Source of the DNA: Mycobacterium sp. AZCC_0083
GTDB lineage: Bacteria; Actinomycetota; Actinomycetes; Mycobacteriales; Mycobacteriaceae
Direction: 5' to 3'
Length of the DNA: 64,000 nucleotides
Assembly: GCF_014202335.1 (NCBI RefSeq)
Contig: NZ_JACHGP010000003.1
Coordinates: 434,001-498,000 of the forward strand
Numbering within the stretch: position 1 is the stretch's first letter; each line of letters begins with the position of its first letter. A model generated the notes under the pieces. That model ran no database searches. It had not been told where the DNA came from and saw only the letters and a list, made by a program, of their open reading frames with translations. The position numbers and the translations under genes were made by a program. Of the stretch, positions 26,849-37,208 are shown piece by piece.

Positions 26849-28048
26849 TCAGAACCAGAAGGTCTCCTGCTCGATGCCCAGCCGAGCCTTGGCATAACGC
26901 TTCGTCGCAGCCTGGGAGAAGTAGATGTGCTGGCTGGCGGCGTGGATATCGCGAAGGCAACGCTGCAACGGATGATCGGGTTGCAGTGCCGCCATGCCGC
27001 CGAAACCGATCGCCGTAGTGATCGCGTCGACCGCGACCCGCATTGCGTGCTGATTGGCCAGCAGGAATCTCGCTCGCCGATCGTCCGACGGCACGTCATC
27101 CGATAGTGCGGCGTTCCACATCGCGTCCAGCGCCTCGAAGACGAATGCGCGCGCGGCCTGCAGCGCGCCCTCCGAGTGTGCGATCGCAACCTGGACGTCG
27201 CCGTCCCGAGCGATCGGGTCCGGCCCTGGCGGACGGACCTTGGTCGTCGCGATGGCGACCATCTCGTCGAGCGCCCGTCGAGCGACACCAAGCGCGAAGC
27301 CGGCGATGGTCACCCCGATCAGGGTGAAGAACGGGAGCCGGAACAACGGCCCGTCGTGGCGGGCGGCCTCGAAGAACGGCGACAGGGTGTGCGCGACGGG
27401 CACCGACAACCCGTCCACGGTGACGTCGTGGCTTCCCGTGCCGCGCAGTCCAATCGAGTCCCAGGTGTCGTGCACCGTCACGTCGGAGGCCGCGGTCACG
27501 GCGAGACGCCAGTCCGGCCCGCGACCGGGAACCATCCGCGGTGCCGAGGCGTCCATCACCAGCCCACCGCCGAAGAAGAGGTCGGCGTGCGCCGACCCGC
27601 TGCTGTACGACCATCGGCCGGTGAGCCGAAACCCGCAGTCCCCTGCCTGGGTCAGATGCCCGGTCGGGGCGAACACCGCCGCACTGACGGGGGCCCGGCG
27701 ATCGTCGAGCAGGCTTGCGGCCACCGACGGGTCGAGCCAGGCGAGAAATGCGGTCGAGTTGCCGATCAGGACCGTCCAGCCCGCGGAGCCGTCGGCCCGG
27801 CACATCTCCTCGACGACGCGGACGATCGTCGCGGCAGGCAGCTCGGAGCCGCCGAGCGACCTTGGTGTGGCAAGACCGAACATGCCTGCATCGCGCAGCT
27901 GGTCGACGAGGTCGGACGGCATGGTGCGAAGCCGCTCACCCTCGCGGGCGCGGGCCTCGAGCTGCCCGGCCAGCGCCCTGGCCGTGGCGATCGCCGACCG
28001 ATCGGTGTCGATGGTTGCTGAACCGATGGGCATGATGACACCCATCAC
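26849..28048 (-). CDS. Acyl-CoA-dehydrogenase-fold flavoprotein (HsaA/DszC-like monooxygenase type)
   Basis: A 399-residue protein of the acyl-CoA dehydrogenase superfamily: N-terminal helices (PSDLVDQLRDAGMFGLATPR), the flavin region (CRADGSAGWTVLIGNSTAFL, GCGFRLTGRWSYSSGSAHAD-type beta domain) and a C-terminal helical domain (GFGGMAALQPDHPLQRCLRD with IHAASQHIYF). The C-terminal block and the lack of the usual catalytic Glu segment are typical of group D flavin monooxygenases and related enzymes that act with reduced FMN or FAD. GTG 28048, ATG 28045 and ATG 28033 are all possible starts. It is divergent from a TetR gene, with one operator-like palindrome between them. Substrate unknown. Confidence 0.82.
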   Translation of the reverse strand: MMGVIMPIGSATIDTDRSAIATARALAGQLEARAREGERLRTMPSDLVDQLRDAGMFGLATPRSLGGSELPAATIVRVVEEMCRADGSAGWTVLIGNSTAFLAWLDPSVAASLLDDRRAPVSAAVFAPTGHLTQAGDCGFRLTGRWSYSSGSAHADLFFGGGLVMDASAPRMVPGRGPDWRLAVTAASDVTVHDTWDSIGLRGTGSHDVTVDGLSVPVAHTLSPFFEAARHDGPLFRLPFFTLIGVTIAGFALGVARRALDEMVAIATTKVRPPGPDPIARDGDVQVAIAHSEGALQAARAFVFEALDAMWNAALSDDVPSDDRRARFLLANQHAMRVAVDAITTAIGFGGMAALQPDHPLQRCLRDIHAASQHIYFSQAATKRYAKARLGIEQETFWF

Positions 28049-28063
28049 TGAGATGACCCATTA

Positions 28064-28087
28064 TTTAATATAGGAACATATACTAAA
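28064..28087. promoter_or_regulatory. TetR-type operator palindrome in the divergent intergenic region
   Basis: A 24-bp palindrome TTTA-n-TATA-n6-TATA-n-TAAA, ending on the A of the regulator start codon. It fills most of the 38-bp AT-rich gap between the flavoprotein and TetR genes, in strong contrast to the GC-rich surroundings. It probably lets the regulator control both promoters. Confidence 0.6.
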
Positions 28088-28739
28088 TGTCTGATGCCGT
28101 CAAACCCCCACGACGCTACGACGCTTCCCGGCGCCGCGAACAGGCCGGCGAGACGCGCAGCCGCATCCTGGCGTGCGCCTTGCGGCTGTTCCTGGCCAAC
28201 GGATATGCCGACACCGCGATTCCCGAAATCGCCCGTGGCGCAGGGGTATCGGTGCCGACTGTCTACAAGGCGTTCCCGAACAAGGCGACCCTGCTCAAGT
28301 CGGTGTTCGACGTGTCGGTGGCCGGCGACGACGACGCCACGCCCGTGGCGGAACGCGCCGTCATCGACGCGGTCCGCGCCGAGCCGGACGCGGCTCGAAA
28401 GATCCGGATGTACACCGCGCACCTGGCCGACATCGCGTCACGCACCGTTCCCCTGCAGCTGGTCGCCCGCGCGGCGGCAGGAGCCGACAGCGCAGCGGCC
28501 GCCGTCTGGGCGCAGATGCGCGCAGAGATGCTCACCGCGATGACGTTTTTCACCGCAGACCTACAGGCCACCGGACAACTACGCACCGACGCCTCGACCG
28601 ACGAGGTACGCGACGTCCTCTGGACCTACCACTCCCCCGAGATCTACGAACTGCTCGTCGTCGAACGCGGCTGGTCGGCCGGGCAGTACGGCACCTTCAT
28701 CGGCCAGGCGATGATCGATGCCGTACTGGCCCAAGACCG

Positions 28740-28743
<4 letters not shown>
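28087..28743 (+). CDS. TetR-family transcriptional regulator
   Basis: A 218-residue repressor. The TetR HTH is at residues about 20-65: [40 protein letters not shown] and [11 protein letters not shown]. The C-terminal ligand domain includes [20 protein letters not shown] and [19 protein letters not shown] 28087 shares its first base with the upstream palindrome. Its stop TAG interlocks with the convergent clpB stop. Likely target is the divergent flavoprotein gene and its own promoter; the inducer is unknown. Confidence 0.9.
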
Positions 28744-31292
<2,549 letters not shown>

Positions 31293-31371
31293 GAACTCCT
31301 CCATTTCGTCTCGAGGTGGCCAGCAAGAATGGCCGGGGAAAATGCTTGTCGCCTAGACCAACGCCGTCAAG

Positions 31372-31392
31372 GTTGAGTCTGTTCCGCTCAAC
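31372..31392 (-). promoter_or_regulatory. HspR box (HAIR element) upstream of clpB
   Basis: GTTGAGT-N7-GCTCAAC at 31372-31392 matches the HAIR consensus CTTGAGT-N7-ACTCAAG except at the outer base of each arm and one inner base. Position, about 80 bp upstream of clpB, fits repression by HspR, whose gene is at 50774-51172. Confidence 0.75.
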
Positions 31393-31425
31393 TCTACACA
31401 ATCTTGTAGATATAGATTCCACAGG

Positions 31426-31449
31426 TGACATGTCAGCATTGATATGTCA
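31426..31449. promoter_or_regulatory. Twin palindromes before the VC0807-like gene
   Basis: TGACATGTCA (31426-31435) and TGATATGTCA (31440-31449) are near-identical palindromes 14 bp apart. They also form one 24-bp imperfect dyad. They lie between AT-rich promoter-like sequence (TAGATATAGAT at 31407-31417) and GTG 31460. They look like a double operator for a dimer-of-dimers repressor; the regulator is unknown. Confidence 0.55.
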
Positions 31450-31459
31450 CTATAGGAAC

Positions 31460-32131
31460 GTGAGCCCAAACAGCCAGTCCTTCAAGAGTTCGGTACGCCC
31501 CCTGCTGGGGCTGCTGTGGGACGCGGGCATCCCCGTCCTCGGTTTCTACACGCTGCAGATTCTCGGAGCATCGGATTGGGCGGCCTTGTTGGCAGCGACG
31601 CTGTTCGCCGGCGCCAGGGTCTTCTGGGTTGCCCTGCGAACGCGTCGCATCACCTGGTTCGCCGCAATGATGATGCTCGTGTTCGGCGTGGGTCTCGCGC
31701 TGGCATTCGTCGTCGGCGATCCGCGACTCATGCTGGCGAAGAACTCCGTGGGTGGGGCACTGATCGGCGTCTCGTTCCTCGCAAGCCTTGCCACCAAACG
31801 CCCGCTGACGCTCATCGCGTTCCAAACCTGGCGCCCCCGTGAGGCGGACGCGCTGGCTGAGGCCTACCAGAACGACACTGCCGTTCGACGGGTGTTCAGA
31901 CGATCCGCTTGGGTGTGGGGCATCGGAATGATCCTTGAAGCGGCGCTACGCATTCCACTGATCTACCTAGTGCCGCTCAGCGTTTCGGTCGGCGCCTCCG
32001 CGGCACTCAGCGCCGTGGCGATCGGGGGTCTCGCGATATGGACGGCGGCCGGGACGGCGCGACTTCCACGGTGGGACCCGGACGCTGCCCGGCCCGACGC
32101 AGAACAATTCGCCAGCACCTCCGGCTCCTAA
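31460..32131 (+). CDS. VC0807-family integral membrane protein
   Basis: A 223-residue membrane protein with about six helices (LLGLLWDAGIPVLGFYTLQI, LLAATLFAGARVFWVALRTR, MMMLVFGVGLALAFVVGDPR, KNSVGGALIGVSFLASLATK) and the late RRVFRRSAWVWGIGMILEAA segment typical of VC0807-like proteins of unknown function. Start GTG 31460 is preferred because ATG 31430 lies inside the upstream palindromes. No partner gene is evident. The twin operator suggests it is inducible. Confidence 0.75.
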   Translation: MSPNSQSFKSSVRPLLGLLWDAGIPVLGFYTLQILGASDWAALLAATLFAGARVFWVALRTRRITWFAAMMMLVFGVGLALAFVVGDPRLMLAKNSVGGALIGVSFLASLATKRPLTLIAFQTWRPREADALAEAYQNDTAVRRVFRRSAWVWGIGMILEAALRIPLIYLVPLSVSVGASAALSAVAIGGLAIWTAAGTARLPRWDPDAARPDAEQFASTSGS

Positions 32132-32171
32132 CCGTCCAACAAACGACGGACCGATCGACCAGACTGCGGGG

Positions 32172-32741
32172 ATGCGCTTCAACCCGCCGCCGAACTGGCC
32201 GCCCGCGCCACCCGGTTGGACTCCCCCGCCGGATTGGCGGCCCGACCCGTCCTGGCCGCCCATGCCGCCCGGTTGGCCGCTCTGGGTGCCCGACGCTCCG
32301 CGCAGCAAGACCGGACTCATCATCGGCGCCATCGCGGTGACGCTGCTCATCGGCGTCGGGGTGGTCGTCGCCGTCGTGGTCTCGTCGAGTGATTCGACCG
32401 ACATCACGGTGGCGCGTTCGACGACCTCGTCGGTGGCCAAGCCCGAGCCCACCGACGAGGATCTGGTGCGCGACGTCGTCGACCAGTTCGAGCAGGCATG
32501 GAACGACGAGGACTTCGCCGCCTTGACCGCGCTGTTCTGCGAGGACATGCGCAACGATCCCGACTTCAGCCGGAGCGCCCTGCGTGAAGTACGGGACACC
32601 GGAGGCGAATTGCTGCTGAAGATCACCTCGCTCGACGTCGACGGCAAGTCGGCGACGGCCACCATCCTGAATCACGGCGAGGAGCCCGACGACATCGCAT
32701 TCGTCCGCGAGGACGGCGATTGGAAGTGGTGCGAATCGTGA
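32172..32741 (+). CDS. Membrane-anchored protein with Pro/Trp-rich N-terminus and NTF2-like domain
   Basis: A 189-residue protein. Residues 1-42 are a Pro/Trp-rich repeat (NPPPNWPPAPPGWTPPPDWR), then a transmembrane helix (GLIIGAIAVTLLIGVGVVVA), a Ser/Thr linker and an extracytoplasmic NTF2/SnoaL-like domain (VRDVVDQFEQAWNDEDFAAL ... FVREDGDWKWCES). The topology mirrors the 12950 gene. The Pro/Trp repeats may bind other proteins. Function unknown. Confidence 0.78.
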   Translation: MRFNPPPNWPPAPPGWTPPPDWRPDPSWPPMPPGWPLWVPDAPRSKTGLIIGAIAVTLLIGVGVVVAVVVSSSDSTDITVARSTTSSVAKPEPTDEDLVRDVVDQFEQAWNDEDFAALTALFCEDMRNDPDFSRSALREVRDTGGELLLKITSLDVDGKSATATILNHGEEPDDIAFVREDGDWKWCES

Positions 32742-32786
32742 CCGGACCCCGCGAAATCGACTGGACGGCACTGAAAGACTGATCGG

Positions 32787-33782
32787 GTGCACGTCGCAAT
32801 CGTCGCCGCGTCGGCGCCCAGCCATATGCATCCGCACCTCGCGGTGGTACGCGAATTGGTCCGGCGCGGCCACCGGGTGAGCTACCTCGTCGGACATCAC
32901 CTGGCCGACCTCGCTGCAGACACCGGGGCGGACGTCGTCGGCTGCACGTCGGTGTTGCCTGGCGCGCCAGGGGTGACAGGCTGGCCGGAGGATGGCGGCG
33001 CTGGATCACCAGCGCCCGGCCGTCGTCCTGTACGACATCGGCGGCATGGCCGGACCGGTCGCGGCGGAGCGCTGGGGCGTCCCCGCGGCGCAACTCTCGC
33101 CGAGTATCGTCGCTTGGGACGGCTATCACGATGACATGGCCGCGGCGCTCGCACCGATGTTGTCGACCCCCTCTACCTCGCATACCGCGAGGCATTCGAC
33201 GACTGGCTGGCCGACTCGGAGTTGTCGTTCGACGACGTAACGGGTGCGCCCGCCCGCTGCCTGGTGCTCATTCCCCGTGTGATGCAACCGAATTCCGACC
33301 GGGTCGGCGACCGGTATCGGTTCGTGGGCCCGTGCCTCGACCCGGCTCGCGCGGATCCAGGGGACTGGCGCGAGCCGGCAGGTGACGGCCCGTTGACCCT
33401 GGTGGCGTTCGGCACCTCCTACACGCGACGGCCCGACGTCTTTCGTAACGTCATCGCCGCGCTGGACGGCATGGGGTGGCGCATGGTGTTGGCCACCGGC
33501 GGGCGGGTACCGATCGAGGACCTCGGCGCCGTTCCCGACTGGGTTCAGGTCGAGGACGTCGTACCCCAGGTCGCGGTCCTGCACCGCGCCGACGCCTTTG
33601 TCACACACGCCGGGATGGGGTCCTGCACGGAGGCGTTGTGGTGCGGGGTGCCCACCGTTGCCGTTCCACAGGCCGTCGACCAATTCGGCAACGCTCAACA
33701 ACTGGTGGCCATCGGCGTCGGCGTGCATCGCACGATGGGCCGGACCACGCTGCCGACGCGGTCGAGGGCGTGGCTGCGGGGA
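32787..33782 (+). pseudogene. Decayed MGT/UGT-type glycosyltransferase
   Basis: The start MHVAIVAASAPSHMHPHLAV and HRVSYLVGHHLADLAADTGA is a normal GT-B N-terminal domain. The frame breaks near 32990 into another that reads DHQRPAVVLYDIGGMAGPVA, then near 33165 returns to the first frame as LYLAYREAFDDWLADSELSF. The nucleotide-binding half follows: LVAFGTSYTRRPDVFRNVIA, VEDVVPQVAVLHRADAFVTH, AGMGSCTEALWCGVPTVAVP. After VGVHRTM the frame is lost again and the last helix is missing against the convergent gene. At least two frameshifts, an internal deletion of tens of residues and a truncation make it non-functional. The intact family transfers sugars to macrolides or lipids. Confidence 0.8.
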
Positions 33783-33794
33783 CATGGTGCGTCC

Positions 33795-34736
33795 TCAGTT
33801 CGCGAAGTCCCAGAACTGAAGCCACTTGACCGACGCGAACAGCGCCAGCGTGAGGCCGTACCCCACGATCACCACTGCAGCACCGATCGCGCTGATCCGC
33901 AGGCCTGCTCCATCGACCGGATCCAGCCAGGTGCGAAACGGCCGCGTCACGTTGGGCATCAACCACCACTGCAACGCCGAGACACTGGCGATCTGGCTGA
34001 CCCATAGCGCCAGCCAGGGTCCTGTGCCTGTGTGTTCGAGCACCGGAATGAAGAAGCGGGACAGCAGCATCACCGTGGGATAGAGGACGAGCAGAACCAG
34101 CATGGCCGACTTCCAGTTCGGCGTCATCAACGTGCGGCCATTCTGCACGCGCACGGTGGTGGCGAACGGCGTGGTGCTCGACACGGCCGAGAAACCCTTG
34201 GTCAGGCTTGACCGCAGACCCGGGAGCGACGTGTCGCGCTCGGTCGACTGCAACCATGCCGACAGCTGTGCCGTCGTCCGGAATCGAAGGATCGTCAACC
34301 AGCCGTCGCCGGTGTCGTCGGGCAGCAGAATCGTGCCTTCGTAGCCGGGGAACCGAGAGCTCGCGGCGACCAGTCGGGACTGGACGGCACGGAAGTCGGA
34401 TTGCTTGCCTGCGGCCAGGCTGTGCCGGAATGCACTGACTCCGTTGGGTGCATCCCCACCCTCGGTCAGGATCAGATCAGTTGTCCGACAATAGAATCCC
34501 CGCGCCTGTCCCGCTTCCATCACGGACCTGCGACCGGCGCTGTCGAGCCACTCGTGCGCGAGGTCTTCGGAGGCAAACGTCACCGCCAGCGCCCAGTCGA
34601 GGCCCACCTCGTCGCGCACCGACACACTGGTCGAGACGGCGCCGTGGGCGGAGGCCCGCAGTTCGGAAAGCCAGGCGTCGAACTCCTCCGCGTCCTGCAC
34701 CGGATGAAAGATGGTGACTGCAGTCGTCGAAGCCAC
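33795..34736 (-). CDS. ABM-domain membrane protein, guanine-deaminase arm
   Basis: A 313-residue protein with two ferredoxin-like ABM domains in tandem (VTIFHPVQDAEEFDAWLSEL ... ; SDFRAVQSRLVAASSRFPGY with DGWLTILRFRTTAQLSAWLQ) followed by about three transmembrane helices (MLVLLVLYPTVMLLSRFFIP, LALWVSQIASVSALQWWLMP, AIGAAVVIVGYGLTLALFAS). GTG 34736 lies 10 bp after the guanine deaminase stop, so it is the last gene of that arm. A paralogue of the same layout ends the other arm (39919-40890). ABM domains include small monooxygenases and haem-degrading enzymes; the function of this membrane form is unknown. Confidence 0.82.
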   Translation of the reverse strand: MASTTAVTIFHPVQDAEEFDAWLSELRASAHGAVSTSVSVRDEVGLDWALAVTFASEDLAHEWLDSAGRRSVMEAGQARGFYCRTTDLILTEGGDAPNGVSAFRHSLAAGKQSDFRAVQSRLVAASSRFPGYEGTILLPDDTGDGWLTILRFRTTAQLSAWLQSTERDTSLPGLRSSLTKGFSAVSSTTPFATTVRVQNGRTLMTPNWKSAMLVLLVLYPTVMLLSRFFIPVLEHTGTGPWLALWVSQIASVSALQWWLMPNVTRPFRTWLDPVDGAGLRISAIGAAVVIVGYGLTLALFASVKWLQFWDFAN

Positions 34737-34746
34737 GATCGCCGCC

Positions 34747-36153
34747 CTAGCCCGCCGCCAGCTTGCGGCCCCGTACGTACACCTCGGCGATGGACGACTC
34801 CCGTATGCCCATCAACAACGCGAACAGGCTCTGCTCCCGCGCGAGGCCCGGGTCGTCGGCGCGGACGGCGTTGGTGAGCGTCGCGTGCAACGCAGGGGTG
34901 CCTGACGGGTCGACGACGACGAAGTCGGCTTCCTTGCCGACGTCGAAGTTGCCGAAGCGGTTCTCCATGTCTAGCGCCCTCGCGCCGGCCAGGGTGCCGA
35001 TGAACAACATCTCCGCGGGGTGCAGGGAAACCCCGGCCACGCCGTCCTCACTGATGTGCACCTTGAATGCATCGCCGAGCACCCGCGGGATCAGCCACTC
35101 GTCACCTCCGCCGAAATCGGTTCCCGCCGAGATGTTCACGCCAGAGGCCACCGTCCTCTTCCAGGGCATCGTGCCCGAACCGAGGAACAGTTGGGAGATC
35201 GGGCAGTGCGAGATGGACGTGCCCGTCTCGGCCATCCTGGCCAGTTCGACGTCCTGGCAGTGCACGCTGTGCGCCATGATGGTGCGCCTGCCAAGCAGGC
35301 TCTTGCCGCCGACTTGCGAGCCGGGAAGGAACTTCCCGTCGTAGGTGTCGAGGTAGGAGTTCACCTGGTAGGCCTGCTTGGTCGAGTCGACCTCGCCGGT
35401 GCCGGGGCGGTCGTTCTCGTTGAGGTGGCTGTGTACGTAGACACCGCGGCTCTTGACCGAATCATAGAGTTCACCAAGGTTTTTCAGTGTCGTCGGGGTC
35501 ACCGACAAGGAGAACCGCGGCACGATCGCCACGTGCAGCAGGGCGGTTTCGGGGTTTCCGGTGTCGGCGCCGTGCCACTTGTCGATCTCCTCGACGGCGA
35601 GCCTGATCGCATCCTCCTCCGAGGTGAGCAGGGGCGCCGCGGTCTCGCCGCCGACGGTCTGGATTCCGCGGCCGCTGACCACCCGCAGCCCGCGCCGCTG
35701 CGTCTCGGAGAACAGCGAATCCTGGGCGTGCGGAAAGGCCGAGCCGAACACCATCGCCGCGGTGGTGCCCGCAGCAATGCGGCGCCGGCAGAACTCCGCG
35801 GCCGCTTCTCGCGCGAATTCCGGATCGGCGAAACGCGATTCGGACGGGAAGATGCACAGGTTGAGCCACTCGAGGAGCTGGCCGCCGCCATAGGAGTCGC
35901 CGGCGTAGGTCTGCGGGAAGTGGATGTGGGTGTCGACGAACCCCGGCAACAGGAAACCGGGGCGATGATCGACGACGGTGGCCGGCTGTGCGTCGTCCGG
36001 AAGGGACTCGCGCTCACCGCAGAACGTGATCACGCCGGCGTCGTCGACGACCAGTGCGCCGTCCGGAATCGAGACGAGTGCGGCGGCCGCTTCGGTGACC
36101 TTCGGACTGCCTGCGATGTGATAGACGTGACCCAGGTGGACCTGACCGGCCAT
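34747..36153 (-). CDS. guaD: Guanine deaminase (amidohydrolase)
   Basis: A 468-residue amidohydrolase converting guanine to xanthine and ammonia. Metal site HxH in FVDTHIHFPQTYAGDSYGGG, then LLEWLNLCIFPSES, VHSHLNEND, MAHSVHCQDVEL and AGTDFGGGDEWL supply the further His and Asp ligands, in the GuaD rather than AtzB pattern. Start ATG 36153 has AAGGAG 6 bp upstream; an ATG at 36192 lacks a site. It is divergent from the FAD subunit of a xanthine-dehydrogenase-like enzyme, so xanthine made here is likely the next substrate. Regulation probably acts at the 227-bp shared region. Confidence 0.9.
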   Translation of the reverse strand: MAGQVHLGHVYHIAGSPKVTEAAAALVSIPDGALVVDDAGVITFCGERESLPDDAQPATVVDHRPGFLLPGFVDTHIHFPQTYAGDSYGGGQLLEWLNLCIFPSESRFADPEFAREAAAEFCRRRIAAGTTAAMVFGSAFPHAQDSLFSETQRRGLRVVSGRGIQTVGGETAAPLLTSEEDAIRLAVEEIDKWHGADTGNPETALLHVAIVPRFSLSVTPTTLKNLGELYDSVKSRGVYVHSHLNENDRPGTGEVDSTKQAYQVNSYLDTYDGKFLPGSQVGGKSLLGRRTIMAHSVHCQDVELARMAETGTSISHCPISQLFLGSGTMPWKRTVASGVNISAGTDFGGGDEWLIPRVLGDAFKVHISEDGVAGVSLHPAEMLFIGTLAGARALDMENRFGNFDVGKEADFVVVDPSGTPALHATLTNAVRADDPGLAREQSLFALLMGIRESSIAEVYVRGRKLAAG

Positions 36154-36210
36154 CGACTGCTCCTTCTTGACGTGGGCTTGACGACCATTCATTCACGAGT
36201 TGGCCATTCG

Positions 36211-36227
36211 CCGCAGATCGACTGCGG
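36211..36227. promoter_or_regulatory. Inverted repeat in the divergent purine-cluster promoter region
   Basis: CCGCAG-ATCGA-CTGCGG, a perfect 6-5-6 dyad, lies 58 bp upstream of guaD and about 150 bp upstream of the FAD-subunit gene. The adjoining 36230-36300 stretch is AT-rich and holds GATCATTCAGATCAT. Either could be the site of a purine-responsive regulator; no regulator gene is next to the cluster. Confidence 0.4.
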
Positions 36228-36380
36228 AACAAGATCATTCAGATCATACGCACAGAATTAACGGTATCGTCATATCAGTTCGGGGAATTAGCGCCGGTGA
36301 AGGACTCCGGTGACTAGAGTCGGGCTGCCGACGCGCGCTCGCTGTGCCGGATGAAGAGGCACTCGAGAAGGACCGGCGAC

Positions 36381-37208
36381 GTGGACATCAACACCATCAC
36401 CGACGTCATCCGCACCCCCGCCGATCCGCCTGGCCCACAGTGGCGACCCGGTGACGCCTGGCTCGCGGGCGGCACGTGGCTCTTCTCCGACAAGCAGCCC
36501 GACCTGCGCCGACTCGTCGACCTGATGCCACTCGGCTGGAACGCCCTGACCACCGGCGAGGACGGCGTCGACATCGGCGCGATGTGCACCATCCGTGAAC
36601 TGTACGAGTTCGCGGCGACCTCCGACTGGCGAGCGGCCCCACTGATCCGGATCAGTTGCGAGGCCTTCCTGGCGTCGTTCAAGGTGTGGAACTCCGCCAC
36701 CGTCGGCGGCAACGTCTGCATGGCGTTGCCCGCCGGTCCGATGGTCACGTTGACCGTGGCACTCGAGTCCACGTATGTACTACAGGCCGCGGACGAATCC
36801 GAGCGCACGCTCGATGCAGCTGATTTCGTCACGGGGAACCACCACAACTCGTTGTACCCGGGTGAGGTGCTGCGCCGGATCCACGTGCCCGCCGGCAGCC
36901 TCCGCAAGCGCTACACCCACCGCCGCTTCACCCTGACTCACCTTGGGCGCTCGACGATCTTCATGATCGGTACCCAGACGCCGGGCACGACCGACCTGCT
37001 GCTGACCATCACCGCGGGCACCACGCACCCTGTCCAGCTGGCGTTCGACACCGCGCCCACCCCCGCGACAGTGCAGGACGCCGTCGACGCCATCGGCGAC
37101 GACGTCTGGTTCGACGATCCCAACGGCACACCGGACCATCGCCGCCATCTTGCGAAGTACTACGCCGAACAGATCAGGGCCGAGCTGGCCGAGGAGGTCG
37201 GACTATGA
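36381..37208 (+). CDS. FAD subunit of a xanthine-dehydrogenase-family enzyme (YgfM/CoxM-like)
   Basis: A 275-residue FAD-binding_5/CO-dehydrogenase-medium-chain-type protein: WLAGGTWLFSDKQPDLRRLV (the AGGT flavin loop), IGAMCTIRELYEF, SATVGGNVCMALPAGPMVTL (TxGGN) and a C-terminal RKRYTHRRFTLTHLGRSTIF. It carries electrons from the FeS/Mo subunit to NAD or another acceptor. GTG 36381 (VDINTITDVIRTP) has GAGAAGGA 9 bp upstream. It overlaps the next gene by ATGA. The arrangement with a fused FeS-Mo subunit and guaD resembles the E. coli ygfM-xdhD-guaD set. Confidence 0.87.
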   Translation: MDINTITDVIRTPADPPGPQWRPGDAWLAGGTWLFSDKQPDLRRLVDLMPLGWNALTTGEDGVDIGAMCTIRELYEFAATSDWRAAPLIRISCEAFLASFKVWNSATVGGNVCMALPAGPMVTLTVALESTYVLQAADESERTLDAADFVTGNHHNSLYPGEVLRRIHVPAGSLRKRYTHRRFTLTHLGRSTIFMIGTQTPGTTDLLLTITAGTTHPVQLAFDTAPTPATVQDAVDAIGDDVWFDDPNGTPDHRRHLAKYYAEQIRAELAEEVGL

